64,000 nt of DNA from Corallococcus macrosporus DSM 14697 (GTDB lineage Bacteria; Myxococcota; Myxococcia; Myxococcales; Myxococcaceae), in contig NZ_CP022203.1 in NCBI RefSeq assembly GCF_002305895.1, positions 7,660,001 through 7,724,000 of the forward strand. Reading direction: 5' to 3'. Below the pieces are notes generated by a model, which did not search any database, was not told the origin of the DNA, and was given only the letters and a program-made list of their open reading frames with translations. The position numbers were made by a program, and so were the translations under genes. Below, one piece after another: positions 9,361-20,410 of the stretch. Positions within the stretch are counted from its first letter, which is position 1. Each line of letters begins with the position of its first letter.

Positions 9361-10761
9361 CTACCCCTCGTGGCCCGTCATGTCCTCCGGGCGGACCCAC
9401 TGGTCGAACTGCTCGGGCGTCACCAGGCCCAGCGCCACGGCCGTCTCCTTGAGCGTCGTGCCGTCCCGGTGGGCCGTCTTGGCGATTTTCGCCGCGTTGT
9501 CGTAGCCGATGTGGGGGTTGAGCGCCGTGACGAGCATCAGGCTGCGCTCCAGGTTCTCCTGGATGCGGGCCCGGTTGGGTTCAATCCCCACCGCGCAGTG
9601 CAGGCGGAAGCTGCGCATGCCGTCCGCCAGCAGCCGGCAGCTCTGGAGCACGTTGTGGGCGATGAGCGGCTTGAAGACGTTGAGCTGGAAGTTGCCGGAC
9701 GCCCCGCCCACGCTCACGGCGACGTCGTTGCCCATCACCTGGGCGCACAGCATGGTGAGCGCCTCGCTCTGGGTGGGGTTCACCTTGCCCGGCATGATGG
9801 AGCTGCCCGGCTCGTTCTCCGGGATGAGGATTTCCGCCAGCCCCGAGCGCGGCCCCGAGGACAGCCAGCGCACGTCGTTGGCCACCTTGAAGAGCACCAC
9901 CGCCAGCCCCTTGAGCGCCCCGTGCGCCTGCACCAGCGCGTCGTTGGCGGCCAGCGCCTCGAACTTGTTGGGCGCGGTGACGAAGGGGTGGCCGGTGAGC
10001 CGGGCCAGCGCCTCCGCCACGCGCTCGGCGTAGCCCCTGGGCGCGTTGAGGCCGGTGCCCACCGCCGTGCCGCCCAGGGCCAGCTCCGAAAGGTGCGGCA
10101 GGGTGCGCTCCAGGTGGGCCTTCGCGTGGTCCAACTGGGCCACGAAGCCGCTGAGCTCCTGCCCCAGCGTCAGGGGCGTGGCGTCCTGGAGGTGGGTGCG
10201 GCCCACCTTCACCACGTCGTGGAAGGCGCGGGCCTTGTCCGCGAACACGTCGCGCAGCGCCTTCAGCTCCGGGAGGACGTGCCCGGTGATGGCGGCCACG
10301 GCGGCCACGCTCATCGCGGTGGGGAAGACGTCGTTGGAGCTCTGCCCCTTGTTGACGTCGTCGTTGGCGTGGACCTTGCGGCCCTCGCCGCGCTCGCCGC
10401 CCAGGAGCTCCGAGGCGCGGTTGGCCAGCACCTCGTTCGTGTTCATGTTCGTCTGCGTCCCGCTGCCCGTCTGCCAGACGCTCAGGGGGAACTCCGCGTC
10501 GTGCTGGCCCGCCAGCACCTCGTCCGCGGCCCGGATGATGGCCTCCCCCTTCTCCCTGGGCAGCGAGCCGTTCTCCACATTCACCGTCGCGGCGGCCTTC
10601 TTCACCAGCACCAGGGCGCGGATGAGGGCCAGCGGCATGCGCTCGGTGGAGATGGCGAAGTTCTGGAGGCTGCGCTGCGTCTGGGCGCCCCACAGCCGGT
10701 CGGCGGGGACGTCGATGGGGCCGAAGGTGTCTTTCTCGGTGCGAACGTTCTTCGTGCTCAC
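9361..10761 (-). CDS. fumC: Fumarate hydratase class II
   Basis: This 466-residue enzyme of the fumarase/aspartase superfamily catalyses the reversible hydration of fumarate to malate in the TCA cycle. The three conserved regions are present: [28 protein letters not shown] and the signature [11 protein letters not shown] near residues 316-326, whose Ser is the catalytic base. Length and sequence match FumC rather than aspartase. The GTG at 10761 is chosen because a GAGGAG site lies 7 bases upstream; the open frame continues far upstream across the PspC gene but not as protein. Its product, malate, links it to the malate synthase gene nearby, though the two are on opposite strands. Confidence 0.95.
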   Translation of the reverse strand: MSTKNVRTEKDTFGPIDVPADRLWGAQTQRSLQNFAISTERMPLALIRALVLVKKAAATVNVENGSLPREKGEAIIRAADEVLAGQHDAEFPLSVWQTGSGTQTNMNTNEVLANRASELLGGERGEGRKVHANDDVNKGQSSNDVFPTAMSVAAVAAITGHVLPELKALRDVFADKARAFHDVVKVGRTHLQDATPLTLGQELSGFVAQLDHAKAHLERTLPHLSELALGGTAVGTGLNAPRGYAERVAEALARLTGHPFVTAPNKFEALAANDALVQAHGALKGLAVVLFKVANDVRWLSSGPRSGLAEILIPENEPGSSIMPGKVNPTQSEALTMLCAQVMGNDVAVSVGGASGNFQLNVFKPLIAHNVLQSCRLLADGMRSFRLHCAVGIEPNRARIQENLERSLMLVTALNPHIGYDNAAKIAKTAHRDGTTLKETAVALGLVTPEQFDQWVRPEDMTGHEG

Positions 10762-10856
10762 GCGCGGGCTCCTCGAAAAAAGCGGAGCCCTTCGAATAAC
10801 AGGCCGGAGTCCCCAGGCAGGGCTCCGGCGTGATTTTCTTCGTTGGACGCTGAGCA

Positions 10857-11219
10857 CTACACCCGGCGTTCGACGCGCGGCGACGAGGCGCTGGCCCCCG
10901 CGTTCCCCCAGCCGGCCAGCCAGTCGTACGTGCGCCGCAGCGGCGCGGTGCCCGTCGCCGACGGCGGCGTGAAGGCCCACAGCAGCAGGTACACCAGCAG
11001 CGCGGTGCCCCCGGACACCGCCAGCGCCACCACGAAGCCCACGCGCACCAGCGCCGCGTCCACGCCGACCTCCCGCCCCAGCGCCGCGCACACGCCCGTC
11101 ACCAGGCGCCCGTCCACGCCCCGGTGCATCGGCTCCGCGCGCGCGCCGCAGCGCGGGCACCTCCGGACCTCCAGGCTCACTTCCTCCGTGCAGGTGGCGC
11201 AGCGTCTCTTGGCGTCCAT
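10857..11219 (-). CDS. PspC-domain membrane protein with N-terminal zinc ribbon
   Basis: A 120-residue protein. The first 30 residues hold two CxxC pairs (RCATC and RCPRC), a likely zinc ribbon. Residues ~38-95 form a PspC-like domain: the [18 protein letters not shown] block typical of the family, followed by one long hydrophobic segment (about 70-90). PspC domain proteins are inner-membrane stress sensors in the phage-shock response. No pspA or pspB is next to this gene. The ATG at 11219 follows a GGGAG site. It is divergent from aceB. Confidence 0.82.
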   Translation of the reverse strand: MDAKRRCATCTEEVSLEVRRCPRCGARAEPMHRGVDGRLVTGVCAALGREVGVDAALVRVGFVVALAVSGGTALLVYLLLWAFTPPSATGTAPLRRTYDWLAGWGNAGASASSPRVERRV

Positions 11220-11267
11220 CACGTCTCCCTTCTGGGCCCGATCCCACTTGGCGTCCACGGCCCTCAT

Positions 11268-11467
11268 TCCTACCTACGCGCCCTGGCGCGCCCCATTGCA
11301 TCCGCCTCGGGGGCGATTTGTTGATTTACAGATTTAACTCCTCGGCTGTTGACACAGTTACAGGCAAGCAGGCAAAGATTCACGCAGCACTTCCTTTTTG
11401 CACTCTCAGGACTCATTTTCCGAGCCGTCCCAGTAGATTTACAACGCACCAAGCCAAAGGAGCCCCG
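11268..11467 (+). promoter_or_regulatory. AT-rich leader and promoter region of aceB-aceA
   Basis: The 200 bp upstream of aceB are clearly lower in GC than the coding DNA. A perfect TTGACA (11349-11354) is a candidate -35 box, but no good -10 box lies 16-18 bases downstream; the closest is AAAGAT at 19 bases. An AAGGAG site at 11457-11462 serves the aceB ATG. The same region must hold the promoter of the divergent PspC gene. Confidence 0.4.
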
Positions 11468-13093
<1,626 letters not shown>

Positions 13094-13151
13094 ACCCTTT
13101 CTGAAGCTCGCAGCAGCAACCCACCACCTTTACCGTAGCGAGGAGCCCACG

Positions 13152-14438
<1,287 letters not shown>

Positions 14439-14464
14439 GCCCGGGCGCCTCCTGAGGGCCTGGC

Positions 14465-14519
14465 CAAGGCCGCGGCTGACGGGTTGTACGCCCGTAAGTC
14501 CGCGGCCTTGCTGCGTTTT
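14465..14519 (+). terminator. Intrinsic terminator after aceBA
   Basis: An 11-bp perfect stem (CAAGGCCGCGG / CCGCGGCCTTG, 14465-14475 and 14500-14510) encloses a second inner 5-bp stem (ACGGG / CCCGT). A short T-run (14516-14519) follows. It is the clearest rho-independent terminator in the window. Confidence 0.85.
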
Positions 14520-14619
14520 CGCACCTCGCGCGCAACTTCGCCGGGCGGCCGGGCGATAATGGGGCTTCGAGAGGTCCGACACGTGCGTGGTGCGCGTCCC
14601 GGGCCGAGACGGAGCCGAC

Positions 14620-15027
14620 ATGACGCGCATCAACTCCTTCACCGGTCCCATGATTCAGCCCGCCACCACGCAGGCGCAGACCCGCGCCGCCAGCACGAGC
14701 TTTGGCGCGCTGGTGAACCCCATGGCCCCGGCCAACCGGCCGGGAGACCCGCTGATGGTGTCGGGGGGCGCGGTGGTCGCCTCCGCGCTCGCCTCGGTGG
14801 GCAGCTCGCCGAACAACGGCCTCCTGAACTCCTACCTGTCCGCCGTGGGCCGCGGGCCCATCTCCGAGGACGGCACGCGGGGCCCGGCGTCCCAGGCCCC
14901 CGCCGGCTCGGAGCAGGCGCAGCAGGAGCAGGTCCTCATGGAGCTGGCGGAGATGTCCGCCGCGACGCTGTCCAACTCCATCCTGCACATGGGCAACAAG
15001 ATGAAGGTGGACCTGGACCGGGAGTAA
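14620..15027 (+). CDS. Hypothetical protein, 135 aa
   Basis: No family recognised. The protein is rich in Ala, Ser, Gly and Pro for its first ~100 residues, with one mildly hydrophobic stretch (GGAVVASALASVGS) that is too polar to be a confident membrane segment. The last 35 residues form an amphipathic helix (QQEQVLMELAEMSAATLSNS) followed by a charged end. It has no signal peptide. The ATG at 14620 is preceded by a GGAG-like site. It is flanked by the aceBA terminator and by a convergent small gene. Confidence 0.6.
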   Translation: MTRINSFTGPMIQPATTQAQTRAASTSFGALVNPMAPANRPGDPLMVSGGAVVASALASVGSSPNNGLLNSYLSAVGRGPISEDGTRGPASQAPAGSEQAQQEQVLMELAEMSAATLSNSILHMGNKMKVDLDRE

Positions 15028-15040
15028 TCCGGCCGGGCCC

Positions 15041-15283
15041 TCAGCCCTTCTTCTTGTCGCTGTCCGCGTTGTAGGCGTCGCGCTGGCCCCGCTGGAGCTC
15101 GGGGCCGTCCCTCCACGGCAGCTCGACGTCGGTGCGCTGGCCGCCGTTCTGCTCGGTGACATCGTTGAGGAACTCGGAGCGGCCCTCGGCGGGGACGCTC
15201 TCGCCGTCCTCCTCCGGGTCCTTCTGCTTCTTGGGGTCGAGCGGGATGCCGGCGCCGCGCTTGAGGTAGTCCTTGGGGTCCAT
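15041..15283 (-). CDS. Small acidic hypothetical protein, 80 aa
   Basis: A short, very hydrophilic protein with many Asp, Glu, Lys and Gly residues, ending in DSDKKKG. It is probably disordered. The ATG at 15283 is preceded by a GAGGGG site; an earlier in-frame ATG at 15310 is possible. No domain is recognised. It is on the same strand as the next small gene, with a ~70-bp gap. Confidence 0.5.
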   Translation of the reverse strand: MDPKDYLKRGAGIPLDPKKQKDPEEDGESVPAEGRSEFLNDVTEQNGGQRTDVELPWRDGPELQRGQRDAYNADSDKKKG

Positions 15284-15351
15284 GCCCCTCAAGGTGGCGA
15301 TGATGGCCACCCGCGCGCAGGGAGCGGGCAGCCGGACGGGCCCCTGGTGGC

Positions 15352-15690
15352 TCAGTTGAGGTACTTGGGCCGGGGCGGCTCGGCCGGCGGCTGCTTCATC
15401 CGCTCCAGGCCCTGGCGGGTGAGGACGAAGCGGACCACGCCGGAGCCCCGCTCCGTCTCGATTTCCGCCTCGAAGGCCGGCCCGGCGATGCCGCCGAAGG
15501 ACACGTCCTTGCGCAGGTTCACCACCCGGCCGCTCACCATGTCCCCGGCCACCTCCTTGGCGCCCTCACCGCGCTGGTGCAGCTCGAAGGCGACCTGGTG
15601 CAGCGTCATCGCCAGCGAGGGCGTCAGCGGCTGGTTGCTGAAGAGGACGGAGATGAGGAGCCAGTAGGGAGGTGCCGGGTCGGTGGACAT
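15352..15690 (-). CDS. Hypothetical protein, 112 aa
   Basis: No family recognised. It looks like a small folded cytoplasmic protein: an N-terminal hydrophobic helix (PPYWLLISVLFSNQP), an amphipathic helix (LAMTLHQVAFELHQRG), then three or four beta strands with charged turns (FEAEIETERG, GVVRFVLTRQGLERM). There is no signal peptide. Starts at ATG 15690. It follows the sitA6-sitI6-like pair on the same strand but is separated by ~65 bp, and no link with the toxin is seen. Confidence 0.6.
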   Translation of the reverse strand: MSTDPAPPYWLLISVLFSNQPLTPSLAMTLHQVAFELHQRGEGAKEVAGDMVSGRVVNLRKDVSFGGIAGPAFEAEIETERGSGVVRFVLTRQGLERMKQPPAEPPRPKYLN

Positions 15691-15756
15691 CGCGTCCCCA
15701 TCCTAAGCGCCTCGTGCGGCGCGGGCCCGTGGAAGTGACGGCCATGCCGCGCGTGC

Positions 15757-16485
15757 CTAGCGGGTCGGCAGCTCGCGGAAGGTGATGCCCTCCAAGCCCA
15801 GGCGCTGGACCGCCTCCTTGAAGCGCTCGGTGCCCACCATCACGGTGGCGAAGTTGCCCACGCGGAAGAGGTCCCGGTCCGTGGGCAGCGAGGCCGCGTC
15901 GAGGATGGGGTCGTCTGGCAGCGTCATTCCGAACCGGCCACAGGTGGCACAGGGCGGCTGCTGATCCGGCGGGTAGCAGTCCGGGTGCAGTCGCCCTCCG
16001 GGCTCAAGCTGAAGCTCCAAGAGCTCCGGAGGGTCCTTCTGCCGAAAGCGCAGCTCCGTCTTGCAGCCCACGAGACCGCGAACGCCCTCTGCCTGGAGTT
16101 GTTCCAGTGCATCCCAGCGAACCACGAGCAGCATGCTCCCCTGCGTCTCGAAGGCGGCGAATCGTCCCGAGGCGGCTCCCACCAAGGGACCGAACGAAGT
16201 CCCTGGAGGCAGCGGCGCGCCAGGCGGGGCCAAGGGGCGGACCATTTCACGCAGTCTCACGAACTCCTCGAACGGCTCGGGCCGGGCCTTCAGGAACTCA
16301 CCCTGCGCAGGCAGCATCGACAGATCGACAGCGGGGTACTGATGGCCCGAAGAGGACCAGGTCACCCCACAGCCAGGACATCCCGCCAACCCAGGCAGCG
16401 CCCACTTGTGCGCGGCATGGAAGCTCCCGTTGATTCGGGGCCACGTCGTACTGTCCTGGGAGAGTTCAAACAGGCGAAGGGTCAT
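15757..16485 (-). CDS. sitI6: SitI6-like double-CXXCG immunity protein
   Basis: A 242-residue cytoplasmic protein with two CXXCG motifs, CPGCG near residue 36 and CATCG near residue 180. This is the signature of the Myxococcus double-CXXCG paralogous family, members of which are SitI6-type immunity proteins against Sit toxins. The motifs probably bind a zinc ion. Its ATG (16485) overlaps the stop of the upstream toxin gene as ATGA, so the two are translationally coupled, as expected for toxin and antidote. The DNA here is somewhat lower in GC than neighbouring genes, which suggests transfer. The family assignment rests on motif and gene order. Cognate specificity is inferred. Confidence 0.85.
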   Translation of the reverse strand: MTLRLFELSQDSTTWPRINGSFHAAHKWALPGLAGCPGCGVTWSSSGHQYPAVDLSMLPAQGEFLKARPEPFEEFVRLREMVRPLAPPGAPLPPGTSFGPLVGAASGRFAAFETQGSMLLVVRWDALEQLQAEGVRGLVGCKTELRFRQKDPPELLELQLEPGGRLHPDCYPPDQQPPCATCGRFGMTLPDDPILDAASLPTDRDLFRVGNFATVMVGTERFKEAVQRLGLEGITFRELPTR

Positions 16486-17123
16486 GTTCCTGGCCTGGAA
16501 TAGTACGGACGAATCGGCCCACCTATCAGTTGGAAGCGATAGATGAGCGCCCCCGCGTGCTTGAAAATCTCTTCAGGGCTCGCCCCGTTGTTTCGCCGCA
16601 TGTATGCACGCCACGCTTCGTTCCAAGCGCCGCCAGCGCCTGACCCACCATGAATGCGCCGATGGAGTTCGAGCGGAATCGGCATGGTGTAGTCGTGAAT
16701 CTTGACGCCCCGCTGCAGGAACCACCCGGCGAGCTCGGGGGCCTGGGGGAAGATGTGGTGCTTCTCCCAGCGCCCGGGCGGTAGCCGATGTGACGGCGGG
16801 ATGACTCGCTCTGGCGCCCCGTTCCAGTTGGGGAACACCATGACGGCGCCACGAGGTAGCTGCTGCCCGCTACCCCAGCTCCGCCGAGGGCCCCGGCCCG
16901 GAGCCGCCGCCGCCGCGGGTGGACGCGCGGGCGGGAAGCGCGCCAGCTCTATCTCCCCGGGCAGGTCCGCGCAGCGGTAGAAACCGCAGGCCTCTCCCAG
17001 ACACAGCAGGGAGACACACTGGTCCTCGTGAGGAGTCGAGCACTCCAGCTCCGCCTCGTCCCAGGCCTGCTGCATGGGAGGCTTGACCGAGGTGGAACAC
17101 CCCAGCCACAGCACGGCGAGCAC
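16482..17123 (-). CDS. sitA6: SitA6-like polymorphic toxin lipoprotein
   Basis: In Myxococcus, SitA lipoproteins are passed between cells by TraA/TraB outer-membrane exchange and kill recipients lacking the matching SitI. Here the N-terminus has a lipobox (WLGC), a Cys-rich spacer (CSTPHEDQCVSLLCLGEACG), a Pro/Ala linker and a C-terminal His-rich domain. That domain has KHHIFPQ, then ELHRRIHGG and a WNEAW block, which resembles an HNH/GHH-type nuclease. The only usable start in frame is GTG 17123, giving a signal peptide with no charged residue, because a TGA at 17148-17150 closes the frame upstream. Residues decoded just upstream of the GTG (PGRWLPV) look like the missing n-region, so a frameshift is suspected. 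No sitB gene precedes it. Confidence 0.8.
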   Translation of the reverse strand: MLAVLWLGCSTSVKPPMQQAWDEAELECSTPHEDQCVSLLCLGEACGFYRCADLPGEIELARFPPARPPAAAAAPGRGPRRSWGSGQQLPRGAVMVFPNWNGAPERVIPPSHRLPPGRWEKHHIFPQAPELAGWFLQRGVKIHDYTMPIPLELHRRIHGGSGAGGAWNEAWRAYMRRNNGASPEEIFKHAGALIYRFQLIGGPIRPYYSRPGT

Positions 17124-17200
17124 CGGAAGCCATCGGCCCGGAGGGGCTCACCTCCCACGAAACCGGGGCCTCCAGCCCGTCTTCCCCGGACCGCCCGGCC

Positions 17201-18484
17201 CTACCCGGCGCGGGGACGGCGGCGTGAGGCGATGCCCTCGGCGAGGGCGACCTGCTGCTTCCAATGCCCATACAGGCGGCCCTGGGACGCCAGCCGGTCC
17301 AGCTTGCGCTGCGTCGCTTCATCCACCGCCCCGGGCGGCGCATCTCGGAACGGCGTCCCCGGCAGCGGCATGAAGGTATGTCCATGCACGCGAGCCCCCA
17401 GCGCCGCCAGTTGCTCCATCAGCGCCACCGTGGCGTCCACGTCGGCGGGCTCCTCCCCGGGCAGTCCCAGGATGAAGTCCACGTTGGGCACGAAGCCGCA
17501 CTCCACCGCGATGCGGGTGGCGCGCACCACCGTCTCCACGTCGTGCCCCCGGCGCGTGCTCTGGAGGATGCGCTCGGAGCCGGACTGGCCGCCGATGATG
17601 AGGTTGTCGTTGTGGACGTAGCGCTTGAGCAGCGCCAGCGCCTCCGGCGTGACGTGCTCGGGGCGGACCTCCGAGGGGAAGGTGCCGTAGTAGATGCGCC
17701 CGTCGGGCGCCATGGCCTCCTTCACCGCGGCGAGCAGGGCCTCCACCGCGTCCAGGTTCACCGACTCGTCGGCGGTGCCGTAGGACATGGACGTCGGCGT
17801 GATGAAGCGGACGTCGCGCCGGCCCGAGCGCCGCAGCTCCCGCGCCCAGTGCGCCACGTTGGCCACGGAGCGATGCCGGAACCGCGCCTTGCTCATGAAC
17901 GGCGTCTGGCAGAAGCGGCACGCGTAGATGCAGCCGCGCGTGATTTCGATGGCGCCGTACTGCCCGTTGCGCGCCGCGAAGGGCGGGAAGTCGTCGAGCA
18001 GCACGCCCTCACCCCGGCCGTGCTGCACCAGCTTTCCGTCCTTCAGGTACGCGACGCCGTGCGTGTCGCGCGGCTCCTCGCCCCGCAGCACCCGGCCGAG
18101 CAGCGCGCGCAGGGAGTGCTCACCCTCGCCCACCGCCACCAGGTCGAAGCCCGCCTGGAGCGTCTGGAGCGTCTCCGCCGTGGCGTGCACGCCACCGGCG
18201 ATGCACAGCACCTCGCGCCCCTCCAGCCGCTCACGCACCCACGCCAGCTCCTCCGCCGCGGGGGCGAAGCTGGCCGAGTAGAAGGACCACGCGGCCACCA
18301 CCGTGTCCCCGGCGTCCACGCGCTCGCGAAGCGTGTCCAGCAGCGTCTCGCGGCTGCGCGGGAAGTGGAGCGTCACGTCCGCCAGGGCCGGGTCCGACTC
18401 CACGGCCCCCGCCAGCACGGTGAAGGCGTACTTGCCCGGGTACTGGTAGCTCAGGACGAGCGAAACACGGCGGGTCGGCTGCAT
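17201..18484 (-). CDS. B12-binding-domain radical SAM protein (MJ1487-like)
   Basis: A 427-residue protein with an N-terminal cobalamin-binding-like Rossmann domain (SLVLSYQYPGKYAFTVLAG onward, with GGVHATAE) and a radical SAM core. The iron-sulfur motif CxxxCxxC is C185, C189 and C192 (RGCIYACRFC). Later core elements include IIGGQSGSERIL and the FILGLPGEE strand. The family is found in archaea and some bacteria, and its reaction is unknown to me; methylation or ring chemistry are the usual options for B12-radical SAM enzymes. The ATG at 18484 begins the conserved region directly. The gene follows the serine hydrolase gene on the same strand with a ~75-bp gap. Confidence 0.85.
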   Translation of the reverse strand: MQPTRRVSLVLSYQYPGKYAFTVLAGAVESDPALADVTLHFPRSRETLLDTLRERVDAGDTVVAAWSFYSASFAPAAEELAWVRERLEGREVLCIAGGVHATAETLQTLQAGFDLVAVGEGEHSLRALLGRVLRGEEPRDTHGVAYLKDGKLVQHGRGEGVLLDDFPPFAARNGQYGAIEITRGCIYACRFCQTPFMSKARFRHRSVANVAHWARELRRSGRRDVRFITPTSMSYGTADESVNLDAVEALLAAVKEAMAPDGRIYYGTFPSEVRPEHVTPEALALLKRYVHNDNLIIGGQSGSERILQSTRRGHDVETVVRATRIAVECGFVPNVDFILGLPGEEPADVDATVALMEQLAALGARVHGHTFMPLPGTPFRDAPPGAVDEATQRKLDRLASQGRLYGHWKQQVALAEGIASRRRPRAG

Positions 18485-18560
18485 GCAGGATGGGCTTTAT
18501 GCCACAGGGCCCGCGGCGCAAGCACCCAGGCAGGCCGCCGGGACACACGCCCCGCGTCAG

Positions 18561-20171
18561 TCAGGGAGAAGGCACCAGCGAGAGTGCCAGCGCGTTGAAG
18601 GCAGGGAACTCCATGACGTCCGGCGGCACCCGCCCGTCCGGCAAGGCCATGCGCACCACCACCAGGTCCTGCTCCGGCACCACCAGCAGGAGCTGCCCGA
18701 AGGAGCCTCGCGCCGAGTAGCCCCGGGGCGCCCCCTCCACCTGCGTCCGCAGGGGAACGCGGGCGCTCTTCTCCATCAGCTCCCGGATGCCCGCCATCCC
18801 TCCCAGCCGCGCGGAGAGCACCTGCATCAAATCCGCCGAGGCCATCGGCTTGCCCACCACGTCCTCGAGGCGGGACAGCGACGCCTCCGGCATGCCGTTG
18901 CGCCGCGCCTCGTTCACCAGGTCCTGGCCGAGCACACGGAGCGACTTGTCGTAGACGAGCCACCACAGCAACCCCGCCGTGGGGTTGTGGGGCTGCGATG
19001 GCGCGGCGGTGCACTCCTGAATCCAGGCCTCGCTCAGGATGCGCTTGCCCTGCCAGGTGCCTCGCTGGAGCAGCAACTGGCCCACCTTGGCGAAGTCCAC
19101 CGGGTGCAGGCGCAGGCCGGACATGCCCAGCGGATTGCCGGCCGGGTCCTTCTGCCAGAACACGTCCCGGATGCCGAGCGGCGCGAAGAGCCGCCGCATC
19201 AGGTAGGCGTCCAGCTTCTCGCCCGAGGCGCGCTCCACCACGCCCGCCAGCAGGTTGGTGGCCTTGTTGTTGTAGAAGAACCGGCTGCCCGGCACGTCCA
19301 CCACGTGGGCGTCCAACGCGTAGCGGACGAAGTCCCGCGACTGGTAGATGTCCATCGCGCTCGCGTTCGCCTCCAGCCCGGAGGTGTGGCTGAGCACGTG
19401 CCGCAAGGTGACCTGGCCCTTCAGCCCGGCCTTCCATTCCGGGAAGAAGGTGGAGACGGGCACGTCGGCGGAGGCAAGCTTCCCCTCGTCGATGAGCAGC
19501 CCAATGGCCAGCGCCACCACGGCCTTCGTGGCGGACATGGACTCGATGCGCTGCGTCTCGCCGCCGAAGTACCACTCCCCCACCAGCTTGCCGTGACGGA
19601 GCACCACCAGGGCCGCCGAGCCCGCGTCCTCGGCCGCCTTCACGAAGGCCGCGAGCGCCGGCTCCGACAGTCCCGCCTCCGCGGCCGTCACCGTCTCCAG
19701 ACCCGCGCCCACGTTGCCCGCGACGCGCGCCTTCAGCGCGTTCTCCCGGGCCCGCGCCACCAGCGCGTCGTAGCCCGGCATCCGGCGCAGCGGCGCCAGG
19801 GACTTGTCGTGCAGCAGGTCGCCCGGCGAGCTCATGCCCCGCTCGACGGCGCGCTCCAGCCAGGTGAAGGCCGCGGCGTCATCCCCCACGCCCAGCGAGG
19901 CATAGGCGGCGAACCAGGCCACTTCGTCCGTCTGGTGGCCGCCGTCCCACAGTCGCTGCAGCTCGGAGCGGGCGGCGTCGAAGTGCCCCGCCTCCATCGC
20001 CCTGCCTGCCCGCTGGAGTCCCTCGCGGCGTTGAGCCTCTGGGTCGGCAGGCGCCGCCGCGGGAGGCGGCGCCGCGGGAGGCGCCGCCGCGGGAGCCGGA
20101 GGCGCGGTGACCGGCTGCGCGTGGGCGCAGGCCAGCAAGGTGCAGAGCGGGAGGAAGAAGCTGGGTCGCAT
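18561..20171 (-). CDS. Serine hydrolase (beta-lactamase/class C PBP fold) lipoprotein
   Basis: A 536-residue protein. The signal peptide ends in LLAC, a good lipobox, followed by an Ala/Pro-rich linker. Residues ~50-140 have a TPR-like helical pattern. The C-terminal ~380 residues form the beta-lactamase class C/esterase fold: the nucleophile motif S213-A-T-K216, the YNN motif (FFYNNKATN) and a downstream RGSFGQ segment in place of the KTG triad. Such proteins are D-aminopeptidases, esterases or PBP-like enzymes, and the true substrate cannot be told. The ATG at 20171 is chosen over an upstream ATG because it begins the signal peptide. Confidence 0.85.
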   Translation of the reverse strand: MRPSFFLPLCTLLACAHAQPVTAPPAPAAAPPAAPPPAAAPADPEAQRREGLQRAGRAMEAGHFDAARSELQRLWDGGHQTDEVAWFAAYASLGVGDDAAAFTWLERAVERGMSSPGDLLHDKSLAPLRRMPGYDALVARARENALKARVAGNVGAGLETVTAAEAGLSEPALAAFVKAAEDAGSAALVVLRHGKLVGEWYFGGETQRIESMSATKAVVALAIGLLIDEGKLASADVPVSTFFPEWKAGLKGQVTLRHVLSHTSGLEANASAMDIYQSRDFVRYALDAHVVDVPGSRFFYNNKATNLLAGVVERASGEKLDAYLMRRLFAPLGIRDVFWQKDPAGNPLGMSGLRLHPVDFAKVGQLLLQRGTWQGKRILSEAWIQECTAAPSQPHNPTAGLLWWLVYDKSLRVLGQDLVNEARRNGMPEASLSRLEDVVGKPMASADLMQVLSARLGGMAGIRELMEKSARVPLRTQVEGAPRGYSARGSFGQLLLVVPEQDLVVVRMALPDGRVPPDVMEFPAFNALALSLVPSP

Positions 20172-20410
20172 GGGCGCTCCATGGGGCGGTGGCAATGAAG
20201 CGCCACGCGTTCGGAACGCTGATATGGCACGGCACGCGCGTCACCGCGAGCCGTCATCCGCGCTCGCCGTGACGCGATGGGTGCGGCAGGCGCGAAGCGG
20301 GGGCCCCACGGCCGCGACGCAGGCCCATCGAGCCCGCGCGGCGGTCCGCGCGGACGCAGCTCGACCCGAGGGCGCGCACATGCCCCGCGCATGCGCGCCA
20401 ACTTGGACGC

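Noticed and set aside
11349-11380. Full sigma-70 promoter for aceBA
   Set aside because: TTGACA is perfect but no acceptable -10 hexamer lies at 16-18 bases. Kept only as a low-confidence region.
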